From contig KQ482032.1 of the NCBI GenBank assembly GCA_001430745.1, positions 999,906-1,024,003 on the forward strand: a DNA stretch of 24,098 nt. The letters are read 5' to 3'. How positions within the stretch are numbered: the stretch's first letter is position 1; every line of letters begins with the position of its first letter. Source of the DNA: Auxenochlorella pyrenoidosa. Taxonomy: Eukaryota > Chlorophyta > Trebouxiophyceae > Chlorellales > Chlorellaceae. The notes below the pieces were generated by a model that worked only from the letters and a program-made list of their open reading frames with translations, did not search any database and was not told the origin of the DNA. This document shows, piece by piece, positions 9,780-17,896 of this stretch. Made by a program: the position numbers and the translations under genes.

Positions 9780-10007
9780 GGCTTGCTGGGGAGCGGTCAA
9801 CTTTTCGAGCAGTCGAGGAGTAGCAAAGCCATTGGCGCAATGCAGAAGGCTTTAAAGCACAAAATTGAATGTCGGAGACATGCAGAACAACTCTGCCGAG
9901 ACACCGAGCCGTGCTGCTGCGCACGGCTAGCAGCCCCTGCAGCACTGCCGTGCGAGCATCCGCCCGCACGTAGCAGTGCATTAATCGCATTTGCCATTTG
10001 AGCGAGA
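9780..10007. promoter_or_regulatory. Compact bidirectional promoter with two dyads
   Basis: 228 bp separate two divergent ATG codons (Gln-rich gene, -; RNA methyltransferase, +), so both promoters and 5' UTRs must fit here. Two inverted repeats stand side by side. The first is AGCCGTGC (9907-9914) with GCACGGCT (9921-9928). The second is GCACTGCCGTGCG (9942-9954) with CGCACG-TA-GCAGTGC (9965-9979). Both contain the CCGTGC/GCACGG core. An ATTGG (reverse CCAAT) occurs near 9830. Regulatory function is inferred from position and symmetry. Confidence 0.55.
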
Positions 10008-12009
10008 ATGGCTCTGCCTGTACAGTCCCAGCAACAGGGCACCCACGCCCCCGCTCTAAAGCTGACTCCCAGGCAGCGCCGCTTGGCCAAGCAACAGCGG
10101 CAGCACGCTCAGGAGCTGGAGCGCCGGAAGCAGCACCGTCTGTTGCAGAGACAAGTCTCGGTGCCGCCGCCGCCGCCGTCGCCGCCAGCCAGCAGCAGCC
10201 AGCAGCTGGGCTGCGTGCACTTTCACTCATGCAGCGGATGCACCTTGGAGGCTGGCCTCGACAGCCCTCCAATTCTGGAGGAGGCGCGGCGTTACTTCGT
10301 CACCGAGTGCGGCCTGCCAAGCTTCCAGCTGACCGCTGGGCCTGCACAGCACTGGCGGCACCGCGCCCGCCTGGCCGTGCGAGCAGGACGCGACGGGCAG
10401 CCTGTGGTGGGCCTGTTTGCGGAGGGCTCCCACACCGCCATCGGCATACCTTCATGCGTGTGAGCAAGGGGCGTCGTTGTGCACTGGGCCAGGCAGCCTA
10501 TGGAACGCTGCCCGAGTGGCTGAGAGTTCAAGCGCGATGCCTGGCCACCCCAGACTGCTCTCCCCTTCTCGGCCTGCCGCAGCGTGCACCACCCCGCAAT
10601 CAATGCTGCAATGCGCTTGCTGCAAGTGGCGATGGCCGACTGTGGCGTGCTGCCCTATGACGAGGCCAGCGGCACAGGGGAGCTGCGCTACGTGCAGGCA
10701 GCTGTGGTGGGCAGCAGCCCGACTCTCGCACCCGTGAGCAGTGCAGCGCAGGCAGGACCAGGTCTTCATGGCAGCAGCAGCGACGGCAGCGGCAGTGCGA
10801 GTAGCGGCAGCAGGAGGGCAAGCAGTAGTGCCGCAGGGTGCTCTGTGCAGCTGACGCTGGTGTGGAACGCCTCGTCGGCAGGCGCAGCAGAGGGCACCCC
10901 AGGAGGCGCGCGGCTTGAAGCGCTGGCTGCCCGCCTGTGGCAGCTGGTCCAACAGCAGGCAGAAGCTGTGCGGCAGCGCGCGGGCAGCCAGCAGCACCGG
11001 CACGGGCCCGCCCAGGGGGCGCCGGGCCTGCTGCACTCGCTGTGGGCCAACTTCCAGCCCGCCCGCTCCAACGCCATCCTGGGCCCCGAGTGGCGGCTGC
11101 TGCGTGGCGAGGAGGAGGCGTGGGCGCGGCTGGGCGGCACCGACATCTGCTTTGGGCCCGGCTCCTTCATGCAGGTGACAGGGCAGCGCGTTGGCAGTGC
11201 AGTGTTGTGCAGGCAGGCAGGGGCAGTGCAGTGTCGTGCAGGCAGGCCGGGCCAGTGCAGCGTGCCACCTTCTAGTGGAGCATGTCATGTGCCGCCTTCC
11301 AGCCTGTCCCTGCAAAGCTCTTCGTGTCAACAGCCTGGGGCAGCGTGGCCCTTGCCTCCCCCCCTGTGTGCAGGCCAACCCCGGGGCCATGAGCAGCGCG
11401 CTGGCAGCCATGCAGAAGCATGTCCCAGCCGGCTCCACCATCGCTGACCTGCATGCCGGGGTGGGCACCATCGGCCTGTCGCTGGCAGCCACCCGCTCGC
11501 CACGCTGGGTGCGCTTTGTGGAGATCAACAGCCAGGGCCTGCCGCCCTTCCAGCGCTCAGCGGCGCGCCTGCAGCTCCGGCTCCGGCAGGGGGAGGCAGC
11601 GGATGGCGGGAAGGCACGCAGCAGCAGCGGCGGCGGCGGCAGCGACGAGGCCAGCAGCGGCGGCAGCAGCGGCTCCCGCCCTGTGGAGCTGGAGTATCAT
11701 GTGGCGGCAGCCGGCAGCGACCCGGAGCGCTGGTGCCGCGGCGCCGAGGTGGTGGTGCTGGACCCGCCCCGCAAGGGGCTGGAGCCCGCCCTGCTGAGCT
11801 GGCTGTGCAGCGCTGGCGCTGCCGCCGCCGGCGTGCGGCGCGTGGTATACCTCTCCTGCGGCTTTGCCGCCCTGCGACGAGACTGCGCCGCGCTGCTGGC
11901 CAGCGGGCGCTGGCGCCTGGCACACGCCGAGGCCTTCCTGTTCTTCCCGGGGGCCGACCATGTGGAGACGCTGTGCGTGTTGGATGCTGCCCAGGGCACG
12001 ACGACATGA
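10008..12009 (+). CDS. TrmA/RlmD-type RNA (uracil-5-)-methyltransferase with Fe-S cysteines
   Basis: Three exons in phase, 10008-10459, 10583-11174 and 11374-12009, give 559 residues. The family transfers a methyl group from S-adenosylmethionine to uridine C5 in rRNA or tRNA. A basic N-terminus (residues 18-50, LTPRQRRLAKQQRQ) precedes C69-x5-C75-x2-C78 (CVHFHSCSGC). With Cys149 (IPSC), this matches the four-cysteine 4Fe-4S site of RlmD. The Rossmann part has FMQANPG at about 345-352, ADLHAGVGTIGLSLA at 372-386 (SAM loop), VEIN near 397-400, VVVLDPPRKGLEP at 474-486 and YLSCGFAAL at 507-515, whose Cys510 is the expected nucleophile. Glu545 (FFPGADHVETL) fits the catalytic base motif. A Ser/Gly linker (about 429-450) splits the domain. 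No TRAM domain is evident. Exon 1 ends at a GT/GTGAGC donor chosen by phase. Compartment (plastid, mitochondrion or nucleus) is unclear, as the N-terminus is not a typical transit peptide. Confidence 0.87.
11193..11264 (+). repeat. Intronic 28-29-bp tandem repeat, about 2.5 copies
   Basis: Inside the second intron of the methyltransferase gene, the unit starting GGCAGTGCAGTGTTGTGCAG at 11193 recurs at 11222 with one base changed, and a partial third copy starts near 11250. It is a short minisatellite outside coding sequence. Confidence 0.75.
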
Positions 12010-12280
12010 GGTTGAACGCGCTTGCGGCGGCAGCAGCTGTAAGCGGCACTGTTGCGAGAGTGCTTGTGCAGAGAAAAAGATGCAGCTGGGGACGAAGGGC
12101 AGCCAGGAACGCCCTTGCAGGGGACACAGCCAGCAGGAAACGCCGACTTGAACACCCAGGGGCCGGAAAACATGAGTGTAGGGAAGCAGCAGTGGGCCGC
12201 GCTCGATAAGGCGCGGCAGAAGAATTGCAATCAACAGGAAGCAAGCCACATCAGGCTGCTCGATCCCGTGACAAGGAGGT
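12010..12280. other. Shared 3' region of convergent methyltransferase and DPCK genes
   Basis: 271 bp lie between two stop codons. A TGTAA, the usual green-algal polyadenylation signal, lies at 12039-12043, about 30 nt after the methyltransferase stop. That is a short distance, so its use is uncertain. Nothing else is seen. Confidence 0.4.
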
Positions 12281-13186
12281 CTAGCGCCACCACCACGTCC
12301 AGGCTGCAGCCACAGCCGCGGCGCCTGCCAGCAGCCCCGGCGGCGACAGCAGGTAGCGGTGCGCCCAGGCGCGCTGCCGCAGCGCCGCTGCCAGGCCCCC
12401 CACCTGCGCTGCCAGCTGCTCTCTGCTGCCGTCGTTCTCCAGCACAATGCCAGCCAGCTGGCGCTTTGCAGCGAGCGGCATCTGTGCCGCCAGCCGCGCC
12501 TCGATGGCCGCCGGCAGCAGGCCGTCGCGCGCCGCCAGCCGCGCCGCCTGCGTCGCTGGCGAGCAGGCCACCAGCACGCGGGGCCAGCAGAGCCGGTAGA
12601 AACCGGTTTCGAAGAGCAGGGGCATGTCGACGACCAGCAGCGGCTCGCAGTGCAGCCAGGAGAACAGGATGCGCCGAGCCAGGGCCAGGCCAACTGCCGG
12701 GTGCGTGGCGGCGTTGAGGCGGCGCCGTGCTGCCGCGTCGCTGAAGACAAGGGAGGCCAGGGCCTCGCGGTCCACCTGGCCTGCAGCGCGAGGGGTATGC
12801 CAGGAACAAGTTGAGGAGAAGGTAGAACGCAGGCAGGCAGTACTGCAAAGCAGCTGCTAGGGGCACAGGAAGCAGGGCTGCAGGCCTCACCGTCGCTGCG
12901 CAGGATGCCCGGCCCAAAGGCTCGCACCACACGCCTGTAGCCCCAATGCCCCTGCGGTGTATGTGGGGTGCATGGGCTCAGCGCACCCAGCAGTAGCAGG
13001 CTGTGGCATGCAGGGAGACGGGCAGGCGTGGAGGCGAGCAGCAGGCGAGCGTTCGCAGCTCACCGGCTGCACCACGTCATGAGCTAGCTTGTCCGCATCT
13101 AGCAGAGGGATTCCTGCTTGTAGCAGGAGAGTGGATACGGTCGACTTGCCACAGGCAATGCCGCCTGTGAGGCCCACAAGCAGCAT
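12281..13186 (-). CDS. COAE: Dephospho-CoA kinase (CoaE)
   Basis: Three exons in phase, 13186-13064, 12951-12891 and 12780-12281 (stop TAG), give 227 residues, close to the usual CoaE length of about 200-230. The enzyme phosphorylates the ribose 3'-OH of dephospho-CoA with ATP, the last step of coenzyme A synthesis. Seen directly: the P-loop at the N-terminus, [12 protein letters not shown] (residues 5-16); [14 protein letters not shown] (28-41), with the DAD carboxylates; RAFGPGIL (51-58); the NAATHP motif (84-89); [13 protein letters not shown] (111-123), the family's D-x-PLLFE motif; and IVLENDGS (173-180). The start is right at the P-loop strand, so there is no organelle targeting peptide. 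The C-terminus (205-227) is hydrophobic ([17 protein letters not shown]), a possible tail anchor; plant and animal enzymes are also reported to carry C-terminal extensions. It converges on the methyltransferase gene and diverges from gene 7. Confidence 0.93.
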
Positions 13187-13807
13187 CGGTGTAAAGGTGC
13201 CGCCTCGTGCAGTGCGCCGCCGCTGCCAGCCCCTGGCGACGCTCTATCGACCCCAACACCAAGGTTATGCCTTCTGATCGTCGATGTCAAGCGCCCCGCT
13301 CGATCTCCTTTCAGTCGGGACAACACACAGCCGATTCACACTTTGGGTTTTGTTCTGCTGTGCGCTGGGAGGCGTGCAATCCGGCGCAGGTAATCAGCGG
13401 CAATGCCTGTATTCATGATCTTCGGAATGGGGCTGCATCTTCAAGCCAAGGAAACCCTGCTGCGCGCCACAGCACCTCAAAACCAGTGGAAAAAACCAGC
13501 CTGAGCTTAGCCATTCTCGTGTGACAGAACACCGCATATTGCGAGCCTGTTTCAGGCTCATTGTTCCGCTTCGCCACCCGTCTTTCCGCCTGTTGCGTGT
13601 CGTCTTGCCCCGCGAGACGCTTTCCTGCATTCTTGTGTCTCCTACAGGATGTCAGGTATCGAGCTAAGCTGCCAAGGCCATGCTTGGCGCTGTTGGTGTG
13701 AGCAAAGCCGCCTGCCGCCAACCCAGCGCTGCCACTTGCAAACCTTGCCCCTGGCCCTCCTTCTGCTGCCTTCCGCAGATGCCAAGCTCTGTTTCTAGAG
13801 CTTGCGC
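13187..13807. promoter_or_regulatory. Divergent promoter region between DPCK and gene 7
   Basis: About 620 bp lie between the DPCK ATG (-) and the gene 7 ATG (+). The centre (13260-13640) is clearly less GC-rich than the genes. Open frames here show no conserved motif, and I found no splice-compatible exon. It probably holds both promoters and 5' UTRs. No specific element can be named. Confidence 0.45.
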
Positions 13808-14940
13808 ATGACCAGTGCCCTCAAGAGCTGGTGGCCGCTGGCAACGGCTGGCGGCGCCACAGCTGGGGCTGGCGGCGCAGCGCCGACGGAGGAGCTGGAG
13901 GACTTGGATGCCATCCTGCAGGTGCGCTTGCTGGGGGCATTAGCTGTTCGTAAAAGCGTCAGGTGTTGCAACGTGTTCATTACGGCTAGCCTTTTTCAAG
14001 CGGGCTAATGGGTGGCCAAGAGCGCTGCCCACCAGCAGGGCCCGGCTGCCACCGCCACGTCAGCAGCTAACCAAAATACGGGCACACATGGCTCTGTGTT
14101 GGCTCGGTTCTCCACGCACGCCTCAGATGATTGCATGCAGAGCTAGAAATTTGTCGTGACCCGCGACCGTGCCTGCAGGAGCCCGGGGCTGATGCAGACC
14201 TGCCGGTGTCCAGCAGCAGTGGATGTGGGGCTCTGGATGAACACGCGGGTCGGATTCAGCAGCAGCGGCAGCAACAACACCAGCAGCAGGCGGCTGCAGA
14301 CGCTGCGGCCGGTTCCTGGAGCAGCTATGTACCGGGCATGACTGCATGGCTGCCCTCCATGCTGGCAGGTAGCAAAGAGGCGCTGCCGCCGGCACTTTAC
14401 GAGCAGCAGCAGCATGCAGCGGCAGGCTTGCAGCACCACCTGCCCAGCAAGCTGGATGGTGCTGCAACCAGTGCCGCAGGCAGCGCACCTGTATCAAGTG
14501 AAACACCCTGGGGCAGCACTGCCAGCAGCCTGACAGCAGCCGCCGGCAGCGTGGCGGCAGCGGCAGGATCGGCGGCGGGCAGCGCTGCTGATGCTGCCGC
14601 TGCTTGGGTAGCAGCCGCGCAGCACCAGCTGTCCTGGGCGTGCGAGCATGCGACAAGCACAACTGTGGGCGTATCGGTGGTAGGTGCTGCCGTGGGCGGC
14701 TTGGTGGCTGGCCCGCTGGGAGTGGCAGTTGGGGCCAAGTCGGGCGCAGCCATGGTGGCTGCAGGTGCCTTAGGTGGCGCTGCAGTAAAGGCAGCCAAAG
14801 ACAGGCACAGCAGCAGTGGCAGTGGTTTGCCACCGCTCCAAGGCGCAGCAGCAGACCGTGAGATGCAGCCACTGGGTCAGCCTGCAGATGGTGGGCATAC
14901 ATCGAAAGCACCCTCAGCAGCAACAAGCGACCAGACGTGA
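13808..14940 (+). CDS. Ala-rich protein with a glycine-zipper hydrophobic hairpin (unknown family)
   Basis: Two exons, 13808-13921 and 14179-14940, joined at CTGCAG/GTGCGC and CTGCAG/GAG, give 291 residues. The N-terminus is MTSALKSWWPLAT, followed by an acidic EELEDLDAILQ. A Gln-rich patch (about 61-72), an Ala/Ser-rich amphipathic region (about 145-185) and a hydrophobic Gly-zipper segment at about 201-244 follow: GAAVGGLVAGPLGVAVG, then AAMVAAGALGGAAV and KAAKD. Small residues every fourth position and a GP turn suggest a tightly packed two-helix membrane hairpin. A similar Gly-zipper hairpin closes animal Syntaxin 17. No SNARE heptad layer with its central Gln is evident, so I do not call it a SNARE. 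No signal peptide is seen. Membrane insertion is inferred. The start is the first ATG; the frame extends upstream only via TTG. Confidence 0.7.
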
Positions 14941-15445
14941 CGGCGGCTTGTGACCCCCAGTTTTCTGCCTGGCATGCAGTCCAACTCACCATGATGTATT
15001 CCACCGATGTATTTCTTCCTGTTGTACGCCCCTTGTTTGTTTCATGCAAGCCTGTATTCTTTCCATGAGCCTACCCCAGCTGCCGTCTTGAGCATGCCGC
15101 CAGCATTTTTATCAGCTGTACTTCTGAGCCTTCACCACCTGGTCAGCTTGCACGGTTGACACAGTGAGGACGGCACAGTTGGTGAGCAGAGAGTCAGGGG
15201 ATGTAGTTTGCTCCTGTGAGGGCGAGCCAAGGCCCCTGCTGAGGCGTGCAAGGTTGGAGAGGGACCCCGAGGGAGGGGCACAGTACAAAATGGGGAGCAC
15301 GGCAGAGTGCAAGGCGGGCGCTCCGCGGGGAGGCGGCCTGGCCAGCTGAGGGCCGGGCCGCCGGCTGCTGGCCGCTGCGGTGCAAGGCGGCGGGGGAGGC
15401 TGCTGCTGCTGCTGCTGTCGGCGTTGGGGGGCAGGTGCTCCACCC
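14941..15445. other. Shared 3' region of convergent genes 7 and 8
   Basis: About 505 bp lie between the gene 7 stop and the U1A stop. The first part is AT-richer (ATGTATTTCTTCC, TTGTTTCATG), as expected for a 3' UTR. The part near the U1A stop holds a short CTG run on the + strand at 15401-15417. No coding exon is supported. Confidence 0.45.
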
Positions 15446-17496
15446 TCACGCCTTGGCATAGGTGATGGACATGGGCTTGTCTGCAGGGATGACAAGGAGA
15501 GCGGGGCTGGATGACAGGTCAAGCAGCGCACACGGCGCGCCAGCAGAGCGGTGCGTAGGGCCGTCCAACGCCCTCCTGCCCCGCAATGTCCGCTGCAAAA
15601 ACTGTCTGCAGAGTGAAGCGCTCCCGCCACCAGTGAACTCCCTCCTACTGCCCAGTTGACAGCAGTTGGCGGAGCGCCGCCACCGCACGGCCTCCAGGCT
15701 TTATAGCCCCCATCTGTCGCCGTGACACACACGGCGCAGGGCCTGGGGTCATGTCCCCCAGCCTGCGGCCAGCTCACCCGTGGCCAGCTTGAAGCCCTGC
15801 AGGCCCTGCAGCGCCAGGCCCGCCTGCACCTCGTCGCTGTACTCCACAAACGCGATGCCCGGCCGGCTGGGCACCATGCGCACCTGCGCGTGCGGGAGAG
15901 GAGAGTGGTCAGTGTGAGGAGCCACGGAGGCTGCCGGCCAGGAAGGGAAGACTGCGGCCATGCATCACACGGCTAAGCCGCTCATGCTGGGCTTGCAATG
16001 GTGGGGAGTGCGGTGCGTCATGGCCCCCGGCGCATAATCGCCAGCAATCCCAGGCGCCTGAGCAGCCGGGCATCATCCCTTCCTCGCCCGGAAACTAGCC
16101 GCAGCAAGGAGCAGGCTGGCATGCCCACCACTGCTTTTGCCTGCCGCAGACCTCCGGCAAGGCCAACAGCCGCGGACCTCATGTGCAGGCCGTCCTGAAC
16201 CTGTTGGCTGCCTGGCACCTGCGCAGTGTCACTGCCCCATGCTCCTTAGAGCCCACCTCCCAGCACCCACCTCCTTGAAGCCGGCAAACTGCTGGAAGAG
16301 CATGCCCACCATCGCCTCGTTGGCGCTGTCCGGCAGGTTCTCCACAAACAGGATGTGGTTGGAGGTGGGGGCCGCCGCCGCTGCTGCAGGGCCTGCCGCT
16401 GCCGCCGGCTCCGCCTTGGCCTTCTTCGCATCTGCAGGGTGACAGACAGGGGGCCCAATGCCCGGCGGCTAAGGGATAATGTGCAGGACTTGCGCTGACG
16501 ATGGTCGCCACGACAGCCCGCGGCCCGCTGCTCCCGCTTGACGCCCCGCCGCATCACCGGCCACACCGAGCCCTATCTGCAGGGTGCCAGCGCTTGAAAG
16601 CGCCCAGGCCCACCCTGCAGCCCCACCTGCTGCCGGCTTCTCCTTTGCTGGCCGCGCCGCCTTTGGCCGCTCCTTGAACGTCCCATCCACCTTGGCCACA
16701 GCGTCCGACTTGGTCTTGGCCAGCGCTATCCGCTGCAACAGAGAAAGGCGTGCAAACCCAAGATGCTCACGTTCGGCGCACGGGCAACAACCTGCTTGCC
16801 TCACAGATGCAACGAATTCGTCTGCGCCAGCAGGGATGCAGAGCACCCAGGGCAGCAGTCTGTTGACCGCTCGCCATGGACGCATGTTGACTGGAGCCCC
16901 GCCTGTCCAGCCCACGATTCCCCTGCCCACAGGCGAGGGAAGGGACAAGAGGAACGCATGGCGCTGCGGGGCAGCACCCACCATGGGCTTGTCCTTGAAA
17001 GGGAAGCCCTGCATGATCTCCAGCGCGCGCTTCGCGTCCTCCGCCTTTTCGAACACCACCCAGGCCTGGCCGCGCAGGCGGTACGTGCGGCGGGACACCA
17101 CGTCCATGATGGGCCCAAACTGGCCAAAAATTGCGCGCATGGCCTTCTTCAGGTCTGCACGGCACGGCACAGGGGGCGCGGTGGAAGGTGACGAGGCGAG
17201 CGAGCAAGGAGCGAGCAATGCTTGAGGTTGCATTCAGTTCCTGTGCAGCAGCGCAATGTCGCCCTCTGCGCACGCATGTGAGCAAAGAGGCAGCGACACA
17301 GGGGGCAGAGAGGCTGGCAGCAGGCGGCACCGGCGGCGGCCGCAGCAGCGGGTGGGCGCTCTGGCGTTGCGCAACGGGCCCTCGTCGCCATCTCACCATC
17401 CTGTGAGATCTTCTCCGGCAGGTTGTTGCAGTAAATGGTGTGGCCGGGGTTGGGCTGGTTGCTGTGACCCTCATCCACCGCCATGGCCTCCGCCAT
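15446..17496 (-). CDS. SNRPA: U1A/U2B''-type snRNP protein with two RRM domains
   Basis: Six exons in phase, 17496-17397, 17154-16982, 16732-16627, 16431-16271, 15883-15778 and 15480-15446, give 226 residues. U1A binds stem-loop II of U1 snRNA in the spliceosome; U2B'' binds U2 snRNA. RRM1 (about 19-92) has RNP2 TIYCNNL, RNP1 [18 protein letters not shown] and [14 protein letters not shown]. An Ala/Lys/Pro linker (about 110-145) precedes RRM2 (about 148-226), with ILFVENLP as RNP2, PGIAFVEY as RNP1, and the end [11 protein letters not shown]. The linker length and both RRMs match the family. The PIMDVVSRR and [10 protein letters not shown] context looks slightly nearer to U1A than U2B'', but a single ancestral-type protein serving both snRNAs is possible. 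The ATG at 17496 gives [10 protein letters not shown]; a second ATG four codons on is an alternative. The longest intron (15884-16270, 387 nt) holds nothing recognisable. Confidence 0.92.
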
Positions 17497-17896
17497 CTTG
17501 CGACCACTGCCTGTATCGACTGCTGGGGCGCTCAACAGGAAACGAAAGGGTCGAGAAGGAGAGCGATGGCGCTTCACTGAGAGGAGGGAATTTCAGGGGC
17601 GTTCGGGCGTTCCAAATGATGAAAACAGTAGGCAGCAACGCGATGCGGGGCCCAAAGGAGCCTTGTTTGCCCAAAAATTCCGCAGCACACTCGGCAGGCA
17701 CGCGAATTCTCGCAGCACAGGCTCCTTCCGCCCCTCATTCTGCATTTTCGACTTTTTCCAGTCAATACACCTTTGGTTGCATGTCTTGCTAGTCCCGCCT
17801 GTCGGGACCTGGTCACGGCTGTGTGCAGCTCGCTTTGCCTTCGCGGCCTAATGCCCTGACGTCTCGCCCTTGCCAGTTGGTGCGGGTGCATCGAGG
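17497..17896. promoter_or_regulatory. Divergent promoter region between U1A and helicase genes
   Basis: 400 bp separate two divergent ATG codons. A 6-bp perfect inverted repeat GTCCCG (17792-17797) / CGGGAC (17803-17808) lies about 90 nt upstream of the helicase ATG. A two-codon upstream ORF (ATG CCC TGA, 17851-17859) sits in the probable helicase 5' leader. The central part is AT-richer. No other element is assigned. Confidence 0.45.
17851..17859 (+). promoter_or_regulatory. Minimal upstream ORF (Met-Pro-stop) before the helicase start
   Basis: ATG CCC TGA lies 37 nt before the helicase ATG at 17897. If the transcript starts upstream of it, scanning ribosomes would meet this two-codon ORF first, which commonly lowers translation of the main frame. 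Whether it is in the mRNA is not known. Confidence 0.35.

Noticed and set aside
10509..10545. tRNA-like start (GCTGCCCGAGTGGCTGAGAG) resembling a tRNA-Ser/Leu D-arm
   Set aside because: It lies in the first intron of the methyltransferase gene, but no TpsiC arm, anticodon stem or acceptor complement follows. It is at best a chance match or a decayed fragment.
12039..12043. TGTAA as a confirmed polyadenylation signal
   Set aside because: It is only about 30 nt after the stop, and the other genes here show no TGTAA at the expected place, so chance cannot be excluded.
11557..12930. 457-codon open frame on the - strand
   Set aside because: It runs antisense through the methyltransferase exon 3 and off-frame through DPCK. 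Both real genes have family motifs. High GC content makes such long shadow frames common.
13187..13807. Possible small genes in the divergent region
   Set aside because: Open frames there have no motifs, no compatible splice sites and ordinary intergenic composition.
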